Origin: Paludibacteraceae bacterium
GTDB lineage: Bacteria > Bacteroidota > Bacteroidia > Bacteroidales > Paludibacteraceae
Direction: 5' to 3'
Length of the DNA stretch: 33,251 bases
NCBI GenBank assembly: GCA_905233935.1
Contig: CAJOFU010000010.1
Coordinates: 1-33,251 of the forward strand
Notes under the pieces: generated by a model
Database searches by the model: none
What the model was told of the DNA's origin: nothing
The model's input: only the letters and a program-made list of their open reading frames with translations
In this document: piece by piece, positions 22,807 through 29,633 of the stretch
Layout of the letters: each line of letters starts with the position of its first letter
Position numbering within the stretch: the first letter of the stretch is position 1
Made by a program: the position numbers and the translations under genes

Positions 22807-23331
22807 CTACCAACGTGCGACCGTATCATTGTATATGCTTTCCGCCAACTCTGTCACCATAGCGGTGCACAGCTCGTCCTGTACTTCGGTCAGCAGTCGT
22901 GCCGAGTTGAAGGTCTGAAACGCGCTGTAGGTCTTCTCAAAACTCTCTTCCGGAGCTTTGTTGTTTGTGAACCGCACACGAATGGTTACTGTCAGTTTTG
23001 TTTCGGCGGCATAACTGTCAGCCGAGATAGCCATCGGCGTAAGGCTGTAGTCGGTTATCTCGCCTTCGAGTTCCATGTCACCGTTGCGAGGCAGGATGCT
23101 TAGGCGCGTCTGACGCGAAAAGATGTCGCGTATTCCTTCCGACAGCGCGTTTGACAGGTTAGGGTTAACCAGTGCTGCGTTGTTCGGAAAATCTGCAATG
23201 GATATGCTCTGCGTCTTCGAGTAGTCGATACTCGCTCCGTTAAACCGGTAACTGATCAGGCACGACGGCATCGCAGCAACGATTGTTGCCAGCATCAATA
23301 ATATTATTGATTTTCGCAATACGTTTACCAT
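22807..23331 (-). CDS. lptE: LptE-family LPS assembly lipoprotein
   Basis: 174 residues. A lipoprotein signal ends at Cys24 (MPSC), followed by LISYRFNGASIDYSKTQSIS, the typical start of Bacteroidetes LptE. The domain continues with ISIADFPNNAALVNPNLSNA and LEGEITDYSLTPMAI, and the C-terminal QDELCTAMVTELAESIYNDT. LptE plugs the LptD barrel that inserts lipopolysaccharide in the outer membrane. The upstream gene is the sigma-54-type activator, a conserved pairing in the phylum. Confidence 0.9.
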   Translation of the reverse strand: MVNVLRKSIILLMLATIVAAMPSCLISYRFNGASIDYSKTQSISIADFPNNAALVNPNLSNALSEGIRDIFSRQTRLSILPRNGDMELEGEITDYSLTPMAISADSYAAETKLTVTIRVRFTNNKAPEESFEKTYSAFQTFNSARLLTEVQDELCTAMVTELAESIYNDTVARW

Positions 23332-23373
23332 CTTGATTGATTAGGCTTTCGACTTTTGACTTTCGACTCTCAA

Positions 23374-24627
23374 TTACTCAAAGCTCTTGAGTTTCCTGTA
23401 CAGCGTCCGTTCGCTGATGCCGAGTTCTGTAGCTGCCGCTTTGCGGTTACCGCCGTTACGCTCCAGCGCTTTCTTGATCATCGCTTCCTCGGCGTCGCCC
23501 ATGGTAAGCGGTTCGTCAATCACTATCGGCTGCTCGCGCACAACTTCTGCTTCTTGCACCTCGGCTTCCTGATGTTCGCTGTGATGCTCGGTGTAGGGCA
23601 TCCTGTTTCCTGTCGGCACGATCGCACTTGATGTTGGCATCGGAGTGCCGCCCCTGTCACCCCACTGCACGTTGTTTGTGGTGACCCCGTTAGTTGCCGC
23701 TGCCATCTGGTGCTTGAGTTCGGCTATGTCGCGTTTCATGTCGAACAGTACTTTGTACAGCAATTCGCGCTCGTTCATGTACGGGTCGCCGCCCATGTTT
23801 GCTTGGGCACCGAACAGCGTCAGTTGTTGTTCCTGTTCGCTTGCAGGCAGGTATTTCCGCAGCGTTTCGGCATTCACCTCGCGGTTTTTCTCCAGTACGC
23901 AGATCTGCTCGGCTACGTTCTTGAGTTGTCGCACATTTCCGTACCAGTAGTAACTCTTCAGCAGTTCTGTTGCCTCGTCTGTCAGTTGGATGCGGGGCAT
24001 TGCGTACTTGTTTGTGAAATCAGAGGTGAACTTGCGGAACAACAGCGGTATATCCTCTTTCCGTTCGCGTAGCGCGGGTACGCGTATTTCTACAGCATTC
24101 AGTCGGAAGTACAGATCCTCGCGGAATCGCCCTTCGGCTATGGCGCGTTTCATATCGAGGTTCGTGGCTGCCACAACACGCACGGATGTCTTCTGTACTT
24201 CGGACGAACCCATTCTAATGAATTCGCCGGTTTCCAACACACGCAGCAGTCGCGCTTGGGTAGGCAAGGGTAGTTCGCCTACTTCGTCGAGGAACAATGT
24301 GCCGCCGTTAGCTTCTTCGAAGTAGCCTTTGCGCTCGGCACGTGCGTCGGTGTAAGCACCTTTCACGTGCCCGAACAGTTCGCTGTCAATCGTTCCCTCG
24401 GGGATAGCGCCGCAGTTTACGGCGAAGTATTTCGCGTGTTTGCGCGGCGAGCACGCATGGATGATTTGCGGAAAATGCTCCTTGCCCACACCCGACTCGC
24501 CGGTAATCAGCACACTCAAGTCGGTTACCGCCACTTGTGCAGCAATCTCTATATCCCGATCCAGCATCGGCGAACTGCCTATAATCCCGAATCGTTGTTT
24601 GATGGTCTGTAGTTCTTGCGTCGTCAT
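23374..24627 (-). CDS. Sigma-54-interaction-domain (AAA+) transcriptional activator
   Basis: 417 residues. The AAA+ domain comes first, with no receiver domain: Walker A GESGVGKE (43-50), Walker B GGTLFLDEVGELP (108-120), sensor/arginine region FREDLYFRLNAVEIRVPALR and YYWYGNVRQLKNV. A low-complexity linker rich in Gln, Val and Glu follows (about 300-375), then a Fis-type helix-turn-helix NGGNRKAAATELGISERTLY at the end. The sigma-54 contact loop, normally GAFTGA, reads GAYTDA (90-95), a notable change. Target genes are unknown; the position before lptE and secG suggests envelope functions. Confidence 0.9.
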   Translation of the reverse strand: MTTQELQTIKQRFGIIGSSPMLDRDIEIAAQVAVTDLSVLITGESGVGKEHFPQIIHACSPRKHAKYFAVNCGAIPEGTIDSELFGHVKGAYTDARAERKGYFEEANGGTLFLDEVGELPLPTQARLLRVLETGEFIRMGSSEVQKTSVRVVAATNLDMKRAIAEGRFREDLYFRLNAVEIRVPALRERKEDIPLLFRKFTSDFTNKYAMPRIQLTDEATELLKSYYWYGNVRQLKNVAEQICVLEKNREVNAETLRKYLPASEQEQQLTLFGAQANMGGDPYMNERELLYKVLFDMKRDIAELKHQMAAATNGVTTNNVQWGDRGGTPMPTSSAIVPTGNRMPYTEHHSEHQEAEVQEAEVVREQPIVIDEPLTMGDAEEAMIKKALERNGGNRKAAATELGISERTLYRKLKSFE

Positions 24628-24660
24628 GCTTTTGACTTTCGACTTTCGACTTTTGACTTA
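24628..24660. repeat. GACTTTT/GACTTTC microsatellite
   Basis: Four 7-8-nt units (ttttgact, ttcgact, ttcgact, tttgact) upstream of the activator start. The same unit appears after its stop at about 23345-23371 and at 22267-22277. Confidence 0.7.
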
Positions 24661-24708
24661 AAAAAAAGAACTCCGCTAAGTTGCCCTTCACGTCGTTCTT
24701 TGTTTATG

Positions 24709-24782
24709 TGATCCATGCAGGATTCAAACCTGCAACCCCCACATCCGTAGTGTGGTACTCTATTCAGTTGAGCTAATGGACC
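24709..24782 (-). tRNA. tRNA-Arg (anticodon ACG)
   Basis: 74 nt on the minus strand. Acceptor GGTCCAT/ATGGATC with one G-U pair, D stem GCTC/GAGT, anticodon stem CCACA/TGTGG with loop CTACGGA (anticodon ACG), 5-nt variable loop, T stem GCAGG/CCTGC with loop TTTGAAT, discriminator A. CCA is not encoded. ACG would be edited to ICG and read CGU/CGC/CGA. Confidence 0.95.
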
Positions 24783-24804
24783 ATTGCTTCTACGAAAGCG
24801 GCTG

Positions 24805-24836
24805 CAAAGGTACAACAAATTTTTGATATATGCAAA
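24805..24836 (-). promoter_or_regulatory. Promoter of tRNA-Arg
   Basis: Minus strand TTTG (24833-24836), 20 nt, TACCTTTG (24805-24812). It may also feed the activator-lptE unit, which starts ~80 nt after the tRNA. Confidence 0.8.
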
Positions 24837-24958
24837 TATTTCCTATAAATATCGCTATCTTCACCCCATTTTTTGCGTCTTTTATAAATCATACCTTACA
24901 AATTAGCCTGTTTTTAGTATTGTTAAAAGTGGAAATAGGGATGTCGCATTAACAAAAC

Positions 24959-25309
24959 TTATTCATCGCAGGGGTGGGATTGTTTGTAATCGTATAGGAG
25001 GGAGTTAAATTTCCATGAGCGGGGAGTGCCGTAAGGTTTGCCGTTGGAAGCGATGTGGTGAGCGGCTTCATATTCGGCTGCCAATTGGGCTTTGGCTTCG
25101 GGAGTAGTGTAGTGCTCAGCCATGTAAGCATTGGCATAGGCAAAGGCGGCAGAGTTGTATTTCTGCTTGGGAGATTGATTTTGCTGGTAGTTTTCTTCGC
25201 GATTGCGGTAGAACTGCTTGCCGTGAAGCATGTAAAAGTAACCGGAGTCCTTGCCGTTGGTTTTACCGCGGATCTCGTTGATGGCGGATGCTGTGTCTAT
25301 TTGTGCCAT
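24959..25309 (-). CDS. Small hypothetical protein, related to the gene at 7308
   Basis: 116 residues, soluble, family not recognised. INEIRGKTNGKDSGYFYMLH at the N-terminus, then QFYRNREENYQQNQSPKQKY, then a helix AAFAYANAYMAEHY and PEAKAQLAAEYEAA. The order of motifs (short beta start with xGKxxxxSG, basic-aromatic motif ending SPxxxx, helix, acidic/Ala helix) parallels the protein at 7308-7730. The two also share the upstream layout: a distant promoter, a long leader with short repeats and an AT palindrome beside the start. Both are single-gene units between core genes. Confidence 0.6.
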   Translation of the reverse strand: MAQIDTASAINEIRGKTNGKDSGYFYMLHGKQFYRNREENYQQNQSPKQKYNSAAFAYANAYMAEHYTTPEAKAQLAAEYEAAHHIASNGKPYGTPRSWKFNSLLYDYKQSHPCDE

Positions 25310-25328
25310 AAAAATAAGGTGTTAGAAG

Positions 25329-25352
25329 TATATTATATATCTATATAATATA
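25329..25352. promoter_or_regulatory. AT-only palindrome before the gene at 24959-25309
   Basis: TATATTATATA TC TATATAATATA, 11-bp perfect arms, starting 20 nt upstream of the ATG. Likely operator or leader hairpin. Confidence 0.55.
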
Positions 25353-25423
25353 GTATTTGTTGAACAAAAAATGGTCATTTTTCGGGTCGAAAGTAGGCTG
25401 ACAGTAGTGTGACGTTAGCCTTG

Positions 25424-25455
25424 ACTGTCGGTTGACCGTCGGTTGACCGTCGGTG
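25424..25455. repeat. 11-bp tandem repeat TTGACCGTCGG
   Basis: TTGACCGTCGG twice in tandem, preceded by the partial unit TTGACTGTCGG, in the predicted leader of the gene at 24959. Confidence 0.6.
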
Positions 25456-25475
25456 CTCGACCGAGAATGACAATA

Positions 25476-25507
25476 CAAAATTACGGAAATATTTTGAGAT
25501 TTGCAAA
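25476..25507 (-). promoter_or_regulatory. Promoter upstream of the gene at 24959-25309
   Basis: Minus strand TTTG (25504-25507), 20 nt, TAATTTTG (25476-25483), giving a leader of ~160 nt. Confidence 0.6.
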
Positions 25508-25705
25508 TGTTTTTGCGGGAAAGTGGGGCGTTGGGGAGAAAAATGGGAAAATAGACATGTTGGGTGAGCAAAAAAGGGCGATGATCAATCAACAATTTCG
25601 TAAAGTCAGCAGCAATTCTCCAAGCATAGCAAAGTTACAAAATAATATTTAAATATGCAGATAATTGTGCAGAAAAATGAGTTTTTGAAGAAAAATGTGG
25701 AAAGA

Positions 25706-25737
25706 TTTGCAAATATCAAATATTTTTCGTATCTTTG
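25706..25737 (+). promoter_or_regulatory. Promoter of the MMPL gene
   Basis: TTTG (25706-25709), 20 nt, TATCTTTG (25730-25737). The start codon at 25871 is ~125 nt downstream, so the frame upstream of it is leader, not coding. Confidence 0.75.
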
Positions 25738-25748
25738 CAGCCGCGTTC

Positions 25749-25847
25749 GGCAAACCGCGCTACCAGATGCCGCGTGGCGGCATAAAATGCACGGTTGCCT
25801 TCGCTTTCCCCACCGCAAACACTTCGCTGGTTTGCCTCGGGGACCCC
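25749..25847 (+). promoter_or_regulatory. Structured 5' leader of the MMPL gene
   Basis: GGCAAACC (25749-25756) can pair with GGTTTGCC (25829-25836). Inside is a perfect ATGCCGC-GTG-GCGGCAT hairpin (25767-25783), and after it GGGGACCCC (25839-25847). Base composition is much more GC-rich than the surrounding spacer. No known riboswitch class is recognised. Confidence 0.45.
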
Positions 25848-25870
25848 ATAAGAAACGAAACAATTTAATT

Positions 25871-28800
25871 ATGAAGCGTATAACGCATTACATATTGTTC
25901 TTTGTGACGCTGGGTTTGGCAGTTGTGTGCGGCATTATGATGCTGCACGTGAACGTCAATTCCGACATGACGAAGTACCTGCCGGACGACTCGCAGATGA
26001 AGAGCGGCCTGGAGATTATTACCGAAGAGTTCGGTTCGGCGCAGATGTCCGGCACGGATGTGCATGTGATGTTCGAAGGTGTCCGGCAAAACGAGGTGCC
26101 CGGTATCCGCACTCTGCTTGAGAGCTATCCTGAGGTGCAGAGCGTTTCGTACCGTTACTCAGCCGACAGTTTGCACACGCTGTTTGATCTTGATGTGCCT
26201 AAATCAGTCAATCAGAAAGCTTTAGGCAAGCAGATCAGTACCCGCTTTGGCGGAAACTGTGTCGTAGAAACGAGTCAGGATGGAGCAACGCCTCCTGTCT
26301 CCGTGATCATCTTTGCCGCTGTGCTGATCATGGTTGTTCTGTTTGTGATGGCTCAGTCGTGGTTTGAGCCGGTGGTCATATTGCTGACAGCCGGCATCGC
26401 TATTGTGCTGAATATGGGCACAAACGCCTTGCTGCCGTCGGTGTCCATCACCACGAACTTCATCGGTTCGATTCTGCAAGCCGTATTGTCGCTGGACTAT
26501 TGTATCGTGCTACTAAACCGCTATCGTCAGGAGCAAGACGAACACACCGACCGCAAGACGGCAGGTATAGCCGTCAACCGCGCGCTCAAGCGTGCCGCAC
26601 CATCTATCCTCTCGTCAGCATTGACGACCGTTGTGGGACTGCTGATGCTCTGCTTCATGCGTCTAAAGATAGGCTCAGACATGGGCGTGGTGCTCGCCAA
26701 AGGTGTTGTGTGCTCGCTGATCTGTACATTCACGGTTATGCCGTCGCTAATGCTGCTTTTCCGCAGAACCATCAACCGCACGGCTAAAGCGGCATATATT
26801 CCGCCTACGGATGGTTTTGCCAAGTTCGTGGCGCGCCATAAACTGCCGATGGCTATAGGCGCATTGATCCTGTTTGTAGCGTCGTGGTACTTCTCGCGGC
26901 AGACTACGATCTTCTTCTCGGCAGAAGCGGACTCGAAGATCGAGAAAGTCTTTCCGTCGCCTAATCCGTTTGTGCTTGTATATGACACACAGGACGAAGA
27001 TTCGGTATATGTGCTGGTTGATACCTTGCTTGCGCAGCCCGGCATACAGTCCGTCATATCCTATCCGACGCTGATGAGTCAGCCGTTGACACCGCAAGAG
27101 ATGGTTGCACACGTTCGTTCGCTGCTCACCGACTTCAAAGATATGATGCCCGAGGGGACAACCGTTCCTCCCGAAGCACTGGATATGATCTCGCCGGAGA
27201 TGGTGCAACTGCTGTATTACGAACGCGTCAAACCCGAGCAAGAGTTGCAACTATCCTTCCCGGAGATTGCCCGATTCCTCCATACACATGTGGCTGAAAA
27301 CCCACTGTTCTCTGCCTATCTTGACAAAGATATGAAAAATCAGATTGCTATGCTGCAATCGATGCTTGATGTGCCGGCAATAGAGGATGAACCCGAACCG
27401 GAACCCGAACCGGTCAAACCGCAGACAAAGCCAGCGGATAAAACTATCCAAATCACGAAAGACAGCACTTCGGTTCAACAATCAGACACCACCGAACGGA
27501 TGGCGGAAAATGCCGTTGACACCGAAGTGATAGTGCCGATACATGACACAACAGCCCCGCTGATGATCAGTCGTCCTCCGTTGGCTGAGATGGACTCGGT
27601 AGATGTTGAGTTGCCGGAGGAAAAGGAAGACAGCAGTCGTATCTATGTTGTCCCGTTTGTAGAACGGCTGAATGCCCTCTATACCAGTGCCACAACCATC
27701 GAGATGCACAAGCTCACGGACACAACTGCAATCCGTTTGCCGATGTCGGTGAACGAGATGTCCGTGTTCATCGGCTCAACGCCTATTCAACCCCGCCTCG
27801 TGTATGGCTACGCTTCCGGCAAATCCAAACTCTCGCCGCTGCAATACGTTCACTTGCTGGTGGATGACTTGTTCAAACGTCCTGGTTTGGCAGGAATGAT
27901 CTCCGATGAACAACGCTCGCAACTCACGCTGCGTACGCAGTTGATGGATTATGCTGACGCCAATGCTTCGCTCTCGGCGCAAGAGATGAACGAACTACTG
28001 CGCGCGTTTGGGATCAACGGTTTCACTGACGAAAAGCTACTCGCTATCGCGTATCCGAAGAGCGATGCCGAACCCGCCGAGCCGGAGCAACCGGCCGAGT
28101 TGATAGCCGAGACGCAAACAGATACAACAACCATTGCTTTGTTGGCGCAAAATGCCGATACAACCGTCAACGCTCTCACCGACAGTATAATGCAGGGTGG
28201 TGAGCCTGAAGAAGACCCCAACGACCGTTTCGTAGCCAAGCAACATGAGCCTTCACGCGCTGACCAGCAAGCCGAACTTTTCACCGAACTGATGTTTGGC
28301 GGGCAGACGTATACGCCAAAGCAGATGGCAAAGAAACTGGCTCGGCTGATGCGCCTCTCGGATGTTAAGTCTGCACCCGTCACGGCGGCACAGATGTCGC
28401 TGCTGTATGATTACTACGGCTCGGTGAACAGCCGATGCGATTCCTTACGCATGGGCTTTGGACCACTAATCGCCTATCTGTGCGATACCTTGGTATATGA
28501 CTCTCGGTTGGCAGATATATTGCCGGATACCGTGCGCAACCAAGCCACATCCGTCAAGGCACAACTGCAAGACGGCTTAGGTCAACTGCGCAAAGATGAC
28601 CACTCTCTGCTGGTTGTACTCTCGTCGCTGCCGAAGGAGTCACCGCAGACCTACGAGTTTGTCGAAACACTTACCGCAGTCGCGGACGCGCGCATGGCAC
28701 ACGAGCATTATTATGTAGGCGAATCCGTCATGTACGCTGAGATGCGCGGAGGATTTGATCATGAGATGAATGTGGTTACACTGCTTACCATCCTGTCAAT

Positions 28801-29287
28801 CTTCCTGATTGTAGCTATCACCTTCCGTTCGGTTATTGTGCCGACCATCCTTGTGATGACCGTCATGACTGCTGTATATGTCAATGTCGTGGCGTCCGGA
28901 TTAGTCACGGGACAGATGCTCTATCTTGCTTATCTGATCGTGCAAGCTATCCTAATGGGCGCAACCATTGACTATGGTATTCTGTTTGCCAGCTACTACC
29001 GCGAGAACCGTAAGAAGATGCTGCCAGTGGATGCCGTCTGCATTGCTTACAAAGGCTCAATACGAACGATCCTTACATCCGGACTCATCACTGTCTTAGG
29101 CCCCGGAGCGATGGCGCTGTTTGTGGATGACGTAATGATCTCCAATATCGTCGGCTGTATCGCTGTGGGTGCGTTTATGGCTATCTTACTTACGCTGACT
29201 GTTCTGCCAGCCGTGCTCGTTGCCCTTGACAAATGGGTGGTATATGGCAAGAAAAACCGATACACGGGTGAGACAGAGAAATCGTAA
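25871..29287 (+). CDS. Very large MMPL/RND-superfamily transporter
   Basis: 1138 residues from ATG 25871 (MKRITHYILFFVTLGLAVVC). One N-terminal helix, a first periplasmic domain, a helix cluster at ~143-345 with the RND loop region around LDYCIVLLNRYRQE, a very long region (~345-965) and a second helix cluster (~967-1123), with GATIDYGILFASYYREN as the matching half. Proteins of this superfamily move lipids or hydrophobic compounds using the proton gradient. The second periplasmic region is roughly double the usual size and holds acidic/proline linkers (e.g. EDEPEPEPEPVKP near 507-519) and Thr/Asp-rich stretches. Substrate unknown. No SD is present. Confidence 0.88.
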   Translation: MKRITHYILFFVTLGLAVVCGIMMLHVNVNSDMTKYLPDDSQMKSGLEIITEEFGSAQMSGTDVHVMFEGVRQNEVPGIRTLLESYPEVQSVSYRYSADSLHTLFDLDVPKSVNQKALGKQISTRFGGNCVVETSQDGATPPVSVIIFAAVLIMVVLFVMAQSWFEPVVILLTAGIAIVLNMGTNALLPSVSITTNFIGSILQAVLSLDYCIVLLNRYRQEQDEHTDRKTAGIAVNRALKRAAPSILSSALTTVVGLLMLCFMRLKIGSDMGVVLAKGVVCSLICTFTVMPSLMLLFRRTINRTAKAAYIPPTDGFAKFVARHKLPMAIGALILFVASWYFSRQTTIFFSAEADSKIEKVFPSPNPFVLVYDTQDEDSVYVLVDTLLAQPGIQSVISYPTLMSQPLTPQEMVAHVRSLLTDFKDMMPEGTTVPPEALDMISPEMVQLLYYERVKPEQELQLSFPEIARFLHTHVAENPLFSAYLDKDMKNQIAMLQSMLDVPAIEDEPEPEPEPVKPQTKPADKTIQITKDSTSVQQSDTTERMAENAVDTEVIVPIHDTTAPLMISRPPLAEMDSVDVELPEEKEDSSRIYVVPFVERLNALYTSATTIEMHKLTDTTAIRLPMSVNEMSVFIGSTPIQPRLVYGYASGKSKLSPLQYVHLLVDDLFKRPGLAGMISDEQRSQLTLRTQLMDYADANASLSAQEMNELLRAFGINGFTDEKLLAIAYPKSDAEPAEPEQPAELIAETQTDTTTIALLAQNADTTVNALTDSIMQGGEPEEDPNDRFVAKQHEPSRADQQAELFTELMFGGQTYTPKQMAKKLARLMRLSDVKSAPVTAAQMSLLYDYYGSVNSRCDSLRMGFGPLIAYLCDTLVYDSRLADILPDTVRNQATSVKAQLQDGLGQLRKDDHSLLVVLSSLPKESPQTYEFVETLTAVADARMAHEHYYVGESVMYAEMRGGFDHEMNVVTLLTILSIFLIVAITFRSVIVPTILVMTVMTAVYVNVVASGLVTGQMLYLAYLIVQAILMGATIDYGILFASYYRENRKKMLPVDAVCIAYKGSIRTILTSGLITVLGPGAMALFVDDVMISNIVGCIAVGAFMAILLTLTVLPAVLVALDKWVVYGKKNRYTGETEKS

Positions 29288-29302
29288 TTTATCGACCCCT
29301 TG

Positions 29303-29350
29303 ACAAGAAAATGGCTGTAACTCAATCAGGTTGCAGCCATTCTTGTTTTT
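29303..29350 (+). terminator. Intrinsic terminator of the MMPL gene
   Basis: ACAAGAAAATGGCTGTAAC pairs, with a bulge and one mismatch, with GTTGCAGCCATTCTTGT around an 8-nt loop, followed by TTTT. Confidence 0.85.
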
Positions 29351-29431
29351 ATAGAAAAAAATCTTTTTGAAAGTGAAATTTGAGTGCTCAATATGACAAA
29401 AAAATCTTTCTAAAATTTTTCTTTCTGAAAA

Positions 29432-29463
29432 TTTGCAAATGTCATAAAATTGTTGTATTTTTG
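29432..29463 (+). promoter_or_regulatory. Promoter of nrdDG
   Basis: TTTG (29432-29435), 20 nt, TATTTTTG (29456-29463). The leader to ATG 29634 is ~165 nt. Nothing else is recognised in 29351-29431. Confidence 0.7.
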
Positions 29464-29552
29464 CAATCGATTTCGCGTGAAAAATTCGAAAGTTTCCCGA
29501 AAATTTAACATACAAGCTTGATAACGAGGCGTGTAGGTGTTTTGGTGGGGTG

Positions 29553-29607
29553 CGAAAGTTGTCCAAAAAGGAAAACTTTGTGCCAGGGGATGATGCCGAA
29601 AGTTGTC
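29553..29607 (+). promoter_or_regulatory. Direct repeat CGAAAGTTGTC in the nrdD leader
   Basis: CGAAAGTTGTC at 29553-29563 and 29597-29607, 44 nt apart. The first can also pair with AGGAAAACTTT to form a hairpin. Candidate regulatory sites for anaerobic control; no known NrdR box is seen. Confidence 0.45.
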
Positions 29608-29633
29608 AGTTTGTGAAAAGAGATATATAAATA

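Noticed and set aside
24624..24818. Minus-strand frame of 64 codons
   Set aside because: It runs through the tRNA-Arg gene and a microsatellite.
25655..25870. Extension of the MMPL frame 72 codons upstream
   Set aside because: The promoter at 25706-25737 lies inside it, and the Met at 25871 opens the membrane helix expected for the family.
29470..29633. Cobalamin riboswitch in the nrdD leader
   Set aside because: The GGTG and GCCAGGGGATGATGCC segments are suggestive, but the conserved core of the class is not present.
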